64,000 bases of DNA from Theobroma cacao. Taxonomy: Eukaryota > Streptophyta > Magnoliopsida > Malvales > Malvaceae. Positions 54,341 through 64,000 of this stretch are shown piece after piece. The notes beneath the pieces were generated by a model that was not told where the DNA came from, searched no databases, and was given only the letters and a program-made list of their open reading frames with translations. The position numbers were made by a program, and so were the translations under genes. The DNA is taken from NCBI RefSeq assembly GCF_000208745.1, contig NC_030853.1:4536707-4600706 (forward strand). Reading direction: 5' to 3'. Within the stretch, counting starts at the first letter, position 1; every line of letters begins with the position of its first letter.

Positions 54341-55754
54341 TGTAACACCCTCGATTTTTAATGTTAACTATGTGTGATGCTAGACTAGCTTGTAGATTGA
54401 TGTGAACTTCGATCTGTATGAATGTGAATTCAAAGAATGCCTATGTCTGTAGAGAGATGGTCAAAGAATGTATGAGTATGTAAAAGCTAAATGATGTTGT
54501 GCATATGCTTAGCACATGAATGATATAAAGCATATGTTTGGTACTAAGATGAATATGATATGTGTGCAAATTATGCCATGTTTAATTGACATGCTATGTG
54601 ACATAAGGCATGAATGAGAAATTGGTGTGCATGGTGAACTTATGCATTGATCTTAAGTGAAATATGAATGATTGGAGATTGTGGAGAAGATTTAGAATGA
54701 GTTTAGACTTCAAAAGAACCAATTTTTATGAATTTGGACTTAATAGTCGATCTTAGCACATAGAGGATCGAATCTGTGAAGCAGAGAGCAAGGAGAGGAA
54801 AGTGCACTAGCCCAAGATCGACTCTAAAGCCTTATAGTCGATCTTAGGTAGTGAAATGGGAGTAGGGGTAAACAATCTAGTCCGAGATCAGCTTCAGGCC
54901 TCCCATAGTCAATCCCAAACTGCCAGATCAGCTAATTTTGAGCTTGAAAGCCCTAAAACGTGAAATTTCCTCATTTTCTCTTTAGACCTTTCATTCTCCA
55001 TCCATTTTTTTTATCAACTTTCACACCCTTCAAACCCACTAAATTCCAATGATAAATCATGGAGTTTAAGTGTTCAAGGAAAGAGATTTCACTCTTAAAA
55101 GCTTGGAGGATGATTTTCACTTTCTCTCTTTAAAATCCAAGCCTTAGCTTCTGAGAATAATTTTTAAGGGCAAATGGAGTGGATTAAAACTTGGGAAATG
55201 TTTCTATAAGTAAGGTTAAGCATTTTTGTTGATTAATTTCTAATTTAAACGATAGATAACTTAGATTTAATTTGGCATAGCGATGATGGAAAAATTGCTC
55301 TTTTGAGTTGATTGGAGATTTTGGGGTAAATTATACAACCCAACTTCTAAGGTATGGGTTAGCTCATTATTGAAGAATTTGAATTTATTTGTTAATATGC
55401 TAAGGACTTGGCTATTTTTAGAAAAGTTGGCATTTCTCAAAAGGTAGGATTTAATGGGTTTGTAATGTTTTGATGTGCTTAAAGGAAATTTGGAGCTATT
55501 TGACTTGTTTCTGAGCTGAAACTTGATTGGAGGCTAAGGATTGAAGCTCGACTAAAGAGCAACTCCAGATTGTCAATGTGAGTGGGGAAACTTTCATGCA
55601 TAAGGAACATGATGACTAGGGTACATATATGCTTCAATAATGAAAATGCATAATGTATGTTATGTACGAGCTATAAGTACGTCTAGAAGTAGAATTGCTA
55701 AAGTAGAAAATATTTATGAGTGATGTGATATGCTTAGAAAGGTTAAGCCTAGGC
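54341..55754 (+). mobile_element. Gypsy-B 3' LTR, 5' part (1414 bp), broken by Gypsy-C
   Basis: Starts TGTAACACCCTCGATTTTTA after a GTGGGGAAAA polypurine tract (54331-54340) and follows the 5' LTR base for base to ...AAGCCTAGGC at 55754. There the 5' LTR continues CAACAATG, while here a foreign TGTAACAATCGC begins. The missing 1.7 kb is not found after 62393, because the Gypsy-C interior runs off the window. Confidence 0.9.
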
Positions 55755-57992
55755 TGTAACAATCGCTCCTCGGTCACTACTGACGTTCGAGACCTTTAGG
55801 AGAGAGACTCGCCAAGTCCTGAACAAGCCTTAATGGAAATAGTCGTCAATCATTATACACGTTCACCAAACCACATTAATGCTTAAACCATATACACTTG
55901 TGTCATGATTTGAACCATAGGCATAATGAATCAATTTGATCCTTAACTTATATAACCATAAGTATATACATCACAGTCTAAAATCTCCAATTTGTCATTT
56001 ATATCAAACCAATATCCATTTACATATAAATAACAAAGTGCTACAACTCGACCTCTAACAGTGGAGTGACTCGGAATGGAAGGCTAAGAGGTGCAATTAC
56101 CTATGCTGCAGTAATTCTCAATGTGTTGAACAGTGCACTTAAGCGAATTACATATCTGCAAAAGGAAATAACGGGGGTGAGTCTCACAGACTCAGTGATC
56201 ATAGACTCCATGAGTAAGGTATAGATGGGAAACAACCATGAAGCAGATAAATTTGAACATTAAAATGCAAGATTATATAAACCATTTAATTCAAAGGAAG
56301 TTTATGCCTTATATGAAAAACTGAGAATCTCTTATGCGTTGTAATCATTCCAAGAAGTATACCAAATCAGGGTAGGTGAAATTTTCCACATCCAAACAAA
56401 TTAATAACCTTATTCAAAGTAAATCATTTCAAGTATCACTTTAAATCTAGTGTACGTAAAAGATTTCTGTTGTCAAAATCATTAGTCGTCATTCTCAAAT
56501 TAAATCCATAGAATCAAGCAAGCTCCCACGAAATCAAATGTTATTCAACTTATACACAAATTACAAATCGCCTTGTACGCGAGGAATTAAAATTCAAGCC
56601 ACAATTTAACAGAGGAGCTGTAAAAAATCGTATAGTTCCATTTTCACCATGCAAAGAAATACGAGTTTGAAAACCCAAAGAGATGTCACTCTCGAGTAGG
56701 TAATAGTAATAAAACCCATGGTCCCACTACCACGTAATAACATCTGGGAGCCTTGCTTCCACCAGATTCCCACATGCCATGGCAGTCTCAACGATGTTGG
56801 CCTACATTAGAGAAATCCAATGGTCGCAATCGCGAATATCACTTGTGGCCTAGCCACATATAACAACCTGTGGCCTTGCCACGTATATCACAGACCATGG
56901 CCCAAGCCATGCCTAACAGCCCGTCAGCCACCCAAAGGTTTTTTAGCTAGAGATCACTCGTACACGAGGGTCACATTTAACTGAAGTGACAGTTGGCCTA
57001 CTCTCGAATCTCTTGGTTTCGAAAAACATTTATAAATCCAAATCGGGTTTTCAAAAGACCGTTTCAAATAGTTTTCAAAATACCAGTTGCAATATCGTGA
57101 TAAAACCCTTTTTATAAAACTTTATGTCATAAACCTTTACATGAGATTTTACTATCAAAATAGCATGGTACATAAGTGATTAAATCCATGAATGCACATC
57201 ACACAAACAATAAGGCATGTGTTGATAGAAATCGTGTTGAAAAGCTTGTTTCCCGATTTAAAAATCCTTTACATATACGATTTATACATATATAATCAAA
57301 ACACTTTCAAACTTTATAACATTCACAATCTCCTAGAATTTCTACCAGCTCATGCTTTCCATAAATTTATGTTTAAAGTAAACCATACGTATATATAAAT
57401 AGGTACATGAATTTTGAAATAGACATCCCCTACTCACCTTACGATAGCGGGATACTACGTCGCTATTAGTTCAAAGGCGTATCTAGCTATTCCTACTTGT
57501 CGGTAGTTCGTTACTTCCTCCGACATGCCACCACAGCACACAATCTTTACTTTTGCACTTCCTAGCAACAATCCAAATTCAATTTCTTTAGTGCATATCA
57601 TTTCCACTTCTCTTCCTCATTCAATCATGAATCCTTATTCAACTAACTTATATCTTGACACATTTTTTCCAAAGTCACTTATATCCTTTACTTGCGTAAT
57701 TCTTTATATTATAAGCACCGGCAACTTATTCATGATTCTAGCACACATATTAATCTTTTCTAAGGGTATTTATCATATTCAACCATTATTTCCACACCAA
57801 TAACCTAACATATGGCAACAATTATAATTTACTTCCATTAAGTATTTTCTAAATCCACATGCACCACAATTTACATCTACATGCTGCCACCAATCATAAT
57901 ATCAATATTCATTAATGCACACCAGTATTTATAGCCTTTTAAATCTCTCACAACAACACACATTCACACATTACATTGTTCTAAACTTTAAA
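55755..57992 (-). mobile_element. Gypsy-C 3' LTR, left part
   Basis: Left edge TGTAACAATCGCTCCTCGG; together with the right edge ...GGGGTGTTACA at 62393 it gives a 7-bp inverted repeat TGTAACA/TGTTACA. Reversed LTR marks are present (GGGGGTGAGTCTCACAGACT near 56171; ATAGCGGGATACTACGTCGC near 57444). The LTR is split by the solo LTR 57993-60441. Combined length without the insert is about 4.18 kb, long even for Tekay-type elements. No coding sequence is seen. Confidence 0.75.
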
Positions 57993-58719
57993 TGTCACAG
58001 CCCAATTTTCGAGCCATGACTAGTGCGAGGTCCCAATGGGCTTAGCCCACTAAGCCTAAGCAAGCCTCTTTATGAAGTCCTTTCCATTATTTCATCCATC
58101 AATCCTAAAGTCATATTTCATAATGCTCAACTATAATTACTTTAATGGTGTGCTATGACAATCATATGGTTGCATTTAGATTAACCCAAAATAATGTCAC
58201 CCACTGCCAACTCATAGTGGCAATCATTAATCAAAACATACATGTATTGTTCATAACATGAACCTTAGTGATTTACAACACATATGCGTATACACAAACA
58301 AAAAGACTCTTGACTTCCAACGGACTGACTTTGGGTGAAGGTACAACTATTGAATGCCATGGTACCTACCAAAAGACGGATATATGTGGACACCCCAATC
58401 TAGGTCCCAAATGCCTCCGAATCTGAAAACATGAAGTTGAAAAGAGTGAGTATGAACCTAGTGAGTGAATATAGGAAGGGAACAAGCATCAGTACGGGAA
58501 GTTTTAGAAAACATGATGCACTTATGTTGAAAACAAAGGAATTTAGCTTAATTTCTTGTTAAAACCCCTTTAATTCAACTCTTGATTCCTTAGTGTCTTA
58601 GTATTGAAAGATCCATGATCAACAATGAAGTTAAAGAGTGAAAACTACGGTAGAGTCCAAGCATGGCAGAATGAATCTCGTTGCAGTGAATTTTAAGGCT
58701 AAATTTTAAACCAACCACC

Positions 58720-58900
58720 TGAGAGTTTCTCGCTATAGCGAGAATGCATTTTCACTACAGCGAAAATCTGGGTTAGTCAAGCCCCCAGCACCCGAGAGTT
58801 TCTTGCTGCAACGAGAATGTAATTTCGCTGTAGCGAGAAACAGGGCCATTAAGTTAGAAAGATCATTGTTACAACGAAAATCCATTTTTGTTGCAACGCA
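58720..58900. repeat. Palindrome cassette of the solo Tekay-type LTR
   Basis: Words TTTCTCGCTATAGCGAGAAT, TTTCACTACAGCGAAAAT, TTCTTGCTGCAACGAGAAT, TTTCGCTGTAGCGAGAAAC and TGTTACAACGAAAA: six near-palindromes in about 180 bp, the first one almost perfect. Gypsy-A carries about three at 16805-17079. Confidence 0.8.
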
Positions 58901-58999
58901 AGTCAATTTGGAAGCATTTAACATTCAATGCAAACACATAATATTTTCCCTAACCTCTCTATGGTATGTGTATACATGTATACAACTCTCGTCTCACTA

Positions 59000-59180
59000 G
59001 CTCATATGCACTCCCACACCACACATAGCTAGAATCATCCTGTGCACTCCCACACAGCATAAGGCAATATCATCATGTGCACTCCCACATCGCACATAGC
59101 ATATATCATCATTGTGTGCAGTCCCATAGCACACCACTATCACTGTCATGTGCACTCCCACATCGCACACACACGGTTAC
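59000..59180. repeat. Expanded GTGCACTCCCACA tandem repeat
   Basis: Five units with the core TGTGCACTCCCACA...GCACA lie about 35-50 bp apart (near 59007, 59041, 59079, 59117 and 59150). This is the reverse of the GTGCGAGTAGGGAGTGCAC repeat in Gypsy-A, which has three units. Copy number therefore differs between family members. Confidence 0.85.
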
Positions 59181-60446
59181 ATTTGTCACTCAATAGTGCC
59201 ATTCAATGCATAACATACACATCAAAATAATGTAGAAACACATGAATTCATCACATTGCACATTTCACAATATAAGAACATTTCATCAAGGGCTTGTTCC
59301 CCAGTATATTTTAAAGCAAAAACAAATAAGATTTTCAAATGACTCATTCAAACACATATGTGTTTCCCAAAACAATTTAGATGTAAGTTCACTCACTCGT
59401 CTTTGTTGATTCTTTAATTGACTCCGACTTCCACTAATGCTCCAAGTGGAGATGTGGGGTCTCGTTGGAACCTATCACACACAATAGCATCACACCAACT
59501 CAATTTACATGAATACTATTCCAAAAGTTGTTTCCTAAATCAAGTTTTACTAGTTATTCCTAACTAGCTTCCAATTACCATTTAACTAGTCATTACTTTG
59601 CACTACTTTAGCCTCATTAGAAATAAATAAACAACCTTTAACAATAAGACAACCCACCATTCAAACCATTGGCCATTCATTAACAACTTAAAAATCAACC
59701 CTAACTCACTACTCACCTTGGTGGTTTTGTAGTTGAATTCCTTTTCAAGGGTTTGTCAAGCTATTATGGAAAGTCTTTCTTTTTCTCTCTAAAACATCCA
59801 ACTAGTGAGAGAAAGTATTGAAGAAAGACCTTTGAGGGTTCTTGAGGTGTAAAAGTGAAAGAGCATAAAGAATCCTATGAAAAAGTGTGCCAAAGCATAA
59901 GAATTAAAGTTACTTTGAGAAAATTATGAGGTTTCAAGGGATGGCTTCCATGGAAGATGGAAAACGTTTAGTGAGGAAGAAGGATGGGAAGAAGAAGAAG
60001 AAGCTACTGGAAGTGAGGAGAAAGTGCTAAAAAAATGAGATATTTATCCTATAGTTGACTAAAGTTCCTCCTATTTACAAAAATGCCATTGAATAGTTGA
60101 CTTTACCTTCTTCTTCCCTTTAGCTCAAACTTTTTACTCTTTTGACACTGAGAAAAGGTCCACAATAGATTAGAGGTACTTGGGTTCATGAAAACTTAAA
60201 AATTTAGATCCAAGACCCAAAATGACCATTTTGCCCCTATTGTGGAAATAATCATTATTTATATTTTCTTCGTTTATTTCATTGTTATATGCATCATTCA
60301 TTTATTTCGTAGGTCTACTTAGACCTTAATAATATTAGAAAAACTCACTTCTAGGAGCTCACCAAGGAAAGACAGAACTATCCTTAACCCACGTCATCGT
60401 GTCTACCTTCGCTACACGTCTTTAAAGGTCAAGGTTTCACATTAAA

Positions 60447-62393
60447 CTACCACAATTGCTCCTAACCATACCCACAACATCACATTAACATCACACTTTG
60501 CATGTCTTGCCCCTTTTCTCTCTCCTTAATTCCACTAGACACCCACAGGTTTTGTGGCTTACATGTCACCAAATAGTCTCCAAATCTAGCCAATTTTGCT
60601 ACCACAAGCACAAACAATCAACCTATATCTCATTTTTCCTTTCTACTTGTGATTTAGTGGTTAGAACACTTACCCACCATTTAATCTAGCTCAAAACCAC
60701 CACGCATTCCAAAAATCTTTCACATGCATGCCTCGGGTTCCTTGGATCTTTGTTGATCCTTGCTACCACAAACAAAACCTCACATTATAATTAGTTCAAA
60801 TGCATGCATTCATACAAAACAACAATTTCTACCTTCCTAACCTTGGAATCTTCAAGACAAACCACCAAAGTCTTTCTAAACCTCAACCATGGTGTGTGGG
60901 TAGGGAGGAAAACCTCTCGGTTTTCTCCTTTCTCCTCCAAGGCCGAGCCTCCTTCTAAGCTTTTCTTCTCCTTCCTTCCTTCCCCTTTCTCCTTTCATTC
61001 TTTTATCTCTTTCTCTATTTTATTTCTCTCTTTTCCTGCTATCGAGTAGAATTTTGTCAAGCTTTCTTTCTTTCTTTCCTTCTCTAAATGGCCAACCTTC
61101 TCTCTCAATTTCTCAAGCTAACCACATTTCTCTCTCTTTTACTCACTCAAAGGCACAGTTTTGATAAGCCTTCAAGCCATTTTCTTTTTCCTTTCTCTTT
61201 CTTTTTAATTGTTTATTACATTGCCACTCATTTGGACTAATCACATTTCATGCATTCTTTTTCTCTTCATTTCATTTGGCCAACTTCCAAGACCAATCAA
61301 AATACATGCATCAATTTCCTTTTATTCTTATTTGGCTATTTTGCCAACCAATAAGCTTTCATGCACCAATTTCTTTTCTTCCACATTGGCTAAATATCCA
61401 TCCTTCATTATCCTTTATTTCTTTATTCCACCAATCATACTTCATGCACAACTTAATCTTATATTTTATTTGGTCTTCTATTAATTTATTCAAGTCATAT
61501 ACATATCACATCTTCCTTTTCTTATTTGGCCACCTAATGCACTAATACCATTGCATGCAAAATAGATTTAATCTTACTTTTACTATTTTTCCTTTTGACC
61601 ATGCATGGTGGGGGTCTCACATGTTCCCTACTAACTTCCTCCTTTTTACATGCCATCATTTGCATGTATTAGTGAATTTTTGCATGCAAATTCCATCATT
61701 CCACATAATTTAACTTCCCTAGGTTAGTAAATTTCCACTTAGCTCCAAATTGTAGTAATTGCACAAAAGTCCTTGACTTTTCCTTATTTACCATTTGTCC
61801 CACCAAACTTTTCATCTTTTACAATTTAATCCTCGATCATTTCTTTTAATTCCAATTTCTTCCTATCTTTCTTCCTTTACATGTATACAATTAAAATTTA
61901 TAACTTGCACTTCACCAAAATATCACCATAATATTTAAATATATACTTACCCACTCGTGCTCTATTAAATAAAGACACGTGTGTCCCACTTACGTCGTTC
62001 TTCTCCAAAAATTCTCTCATTCTTCTTCTCTCCCATTTGGATTGACCTTATACTCCTCTTCCATGACTAATCTCGACATCAAATAAAATATTAATATTTT
62101 ATATAATTTTATTAATAAAATATTATTTTATTTTAAAATTTTACACTTGTCTCCTCGTGTCTCAAAACGTCTTATTATGTACCAGTTCACTTCGAAATCA
62201 CCTTTTAACGTGCTAATTCATCCTCGACAAAAATATTATTATTTAATTATTATTTTCGAGCGTGCAGAATATTTTACTCTTAAACATTTCTTTCACCCTT
62301 CACCACTCTTTAGCGCATAAATTCATGTCAATTAATCCTTCATCTTACTAATACAGTTACGTTGACTACTATACGAGGGTACGGGGTGTTACA
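60447..62393 (-). mobile_element. Gypsy-C 3' LTR, right part
   Basis: Resumes after the solo LTR's TTAAA duplication and runs to ...GTACGGGGTGTTACA. On the minus strand the LTR start reads TGTAACACCCCGTACCCTCG, a very common start of plant gypsy LTRs. The plus strand is pyrimidine-rich around 60950-61200. Short frames here have no recognisable product. Confidence 0.75.
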
Positions 62394-62406
62394 GTCTCTT
62401 CTACTT
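62394..62406 (-). other. Gypsy-C polypurine tract
   Basis: On the minus strand AAGTAGAAGAGAC ends exactly at the LTR start; upstream of it is TTTGGGAACGAATTC, comparable to the sequence that usually precedes the tract in Tekay-type elements. This shows the LTR is a 3' LTR with an interior extending right. Confidence 0.7.
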
Positions 62407-64000
62407 AAATAGAATTCGTTCCCAAATTCACGTCAACATTGGATCATTAATCTTACTCTATGATCTGATTTCATTCCTTCCTTTATAGGGAATATTGATT
62501 TATTCACCTCGTCTACCTTCAATTCGACTTGAATACTTCACTTATGTCTATTATCATCTTTGAAATCAAATCAGCAGTGCACTTCACCATCAATTTCTCT
62601 TATTATTAAAATGTCGAGTATACTTTTAGCCCCATTGCACACCTTAAATACACCTAAATCTCAATCATACCAAATTTGGTCACAAATCATGCTTACTTAT
62701 GTACACATAATCACCATATTATTACTTCATTTCTTGTCGAGCTTCTCGACATTCAGTCACCATCAAATTCTTTTCATTAACTCTAGTCCTTCATGTCTTA
62801 AAATATATCATCATTATTGTGGCTTAAATCTTTTTGACCATCCTTGACGAAATTAAATTTTATCTTTCTTACTCAATTCCTCCAAGTACTCACATTATAA
62901 TACTATCACCATTTATTCTCCATCCATTGCACTATTACCGCATAGAGAATTTAGCATAATTATAAAACAACACTTCATTTACTCTTACATCTTGATCATA
63001 TTATTTCATCTTGACTATTATTTTAGAATTCTCCTTATATCCATATAGCTCAATTTCTATTGGCATTTCTTATCATTGCACCATCCATGCAACCCCTCAA
63101 GCATAGTGTTTTCAATTCTCAAATCACTAAGAATTATTTTTCACTTCCACCGGTTACATAAGCAACTCCACATATACATTTATACACCCATTTAAATGCC
63201 ATCATTCATCACCATATGTAGGAACCCTTACCAACTATATTCAGATTGAATTCCCTTTTTGCGTTTCTCAATTTCAACATTTCTAATTTAACCTTCCATT
63301 TGATTTCCAAAGATCGTATTTAACCCACGAACCTTAGAGTATGATCAATTTCCAAATTACTCTTGGACAATTAAGTTGTCATTCAACTTGCATTCTACTA
63401 TACTTTATCTCTCATATAATCTATATGAATTCACATCATAACTATGCACAACTTCATGTACTTTACATGCTTAAGCTTTTCTCTCATAACTTCCAATCAT
63501 ATGCATAAATTTCATTATACTATGCATCCTTGGATCACCATGTCATTAACCACATTTTGATCGTTAAATATCATTGCCAATATCCACTTTCAACTCACAT
63601 CAAGTGACCACATTTCCTTATTATGCATATAAAATATTCCAAAATGCCATTATCCATCATTCTTAGCACTTGTAGTTTGGTGTATTCCTTTCAAAACTCT
63701 TATGCATTTCTAAGCACTTAGTTACTTATTTATCCATTAATCCTTCAAGCATGTTCAGTCTAAAAGCATGCACTATCCTTCGAGAGATTTGAATGTATTC
63801 TCATCTATTAATACCTCAATTTATCTTCTTAGAGTTTCCAATACGCCACATAATTAACCTTGTCTTATTACTAATCTCCTTCTTTCAACTATATCAAAAT
63901 AAGATTGTAAATTCTCTTAACGATACTATAAGTTACCTCATTTGTTATGCCAACCTTATAATCCTTCACAATTTCCTCACTTGGTGTTGGCATCCTTTTT
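62407..64000 (-). other. Gypsy-C interior, 3' end; no coding sequence recognised
   Basis: By position this should be the end of pol or a 3' untranslated spacer. No chromodomain, integrase or other motif could be read in any frame of the minus strand. Either Gypsy-C has a long non-coding spacer, is non-autonomous, or is too decayed. The window ends before its 5' LTR. Confidence 0.5.

Larger units (their letters stand above)
57993..60441 (-). mobile_element. Solo Tekay-type LTR, target duplication TTAAA (2449 bp)
   Basis: Reverse complement of the Gypsy-A 3' LTR family. The left edge TGTCACAGCCCAATTTTCGA corresponds to the reversed Gypsy-A LTR end, and 60181-60441 corresponds to its reversed start (CTTGGGTTCATGAAAACTTA ... 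TTTCACA). Five-base duplications TTAAA flank it exactly at 57988-57992 and 60442-60446. It has no interior, so it is a solo LTR left by LTR-LTR recombination. It keeps a CTCGCTGCAGCGAG-type cassette (58720-58900) and an expanded GTGCACTCCCACA repeat, but not the shared module. Confidence 0.95.

Noticed and set aside
58720..59180. CRISPR-like array from repeated palindromes and GTGCACTCCCACA units
   Set aside because: The units are imperfect, irregularly spaced and inside a eukaryotic LTR with no associated genes. They are LTR minisatellites.
60804..61545. Plus-strand frames of 81-91 codons in the right part of the Gypsy-C LTR
   Set aside because: Pyrimidine-rich DNA gives long Ser/Phe/Leu-rich frames by composition. 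No protein family is recognisable, and the element lies on the other strand.

Overview
This window is nuclear DNA of a eudicot plant. It is AT-rich and mostly layered LTR retrotransposons, with one intact gene: a two-exon, TMK1-type leucine-rich-repeat receptor kinase on the minus strand (36113-39350). No prokaryotic, plastid or mitochondrial gene organisation is visible, and the species cannot be named from this sequence. A 315-base run of N (28619-28933) is an assembly gap inside a solo LTR.

Layout, left to right. 1-767: degenerate tandem repeats and AT-rich DNA. 768-2150: Copia-A, a decayed Ty1/copia remnant (LTR, primer-site-like motif, gag with zinc-knuckle relic). 3429-9503: Copia-B, a copia element with gag-pol carrying several stops, a 2.1 kb 3' LTR and no recognisable 5' LTR. 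9504-17766: Gypsy-A, a Ty3/gypsy chromovirus of Tekay/Del type with a truncated 5' LTR and a complete 2.5 kb 3' LTR. 17767-27384: a tower of minus-strand Athila-like elements (X, interrupted by Z, Z by Y, Y by Gypsy-A, and a further plus-strand LTR, V, inside the gag of X). 27965-30730: a solo LTR with target-site duplication ATTAT. 32812-33402: a Mutator-type MITE with a perfect 9-bp duplication. 36113-39350: the TMK1-like gene. 41520-43779: a LINE reverse-transcriptase remnant split by a plus-strand Athila-like LTR (V2). 43780-45497: a copia LTR-like segment hit by a tiny tRNA-derived SINE. 46138-55754: Gypsy-B, a second and much more decayed Tekay-type element whose 3' LTR is broken by Gypsy-C. 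55755-64000: Gypsy-C on the minus strand, with a very long LTR (about 4.2 kb) that itself holds a solo Tekay-type LTR with duplication TTAAA; its interior runs off the window.

Most mobile-element genes are dead, with in-frame stops, frameshifts and altered catalytic or zinc-binding residues. The receptor kinase is open across both exons, with consensus splice sites and all kinase landmark residues, and is probably the only functional protein gene here.

The most interesting signal lies inside the LTRs. A conserved module of about 110 bp occurs five times, in Athila-like LTRs and also in the unrelated Tekay-type LTR, in opposite orientation relative to the host LTR. Beside it, and in several other LTR families without it, sit arrays of short family-specific imperfect palindromes. 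Together they look like an exchangeable regulatory cassette shared between retrotransposon lineages.
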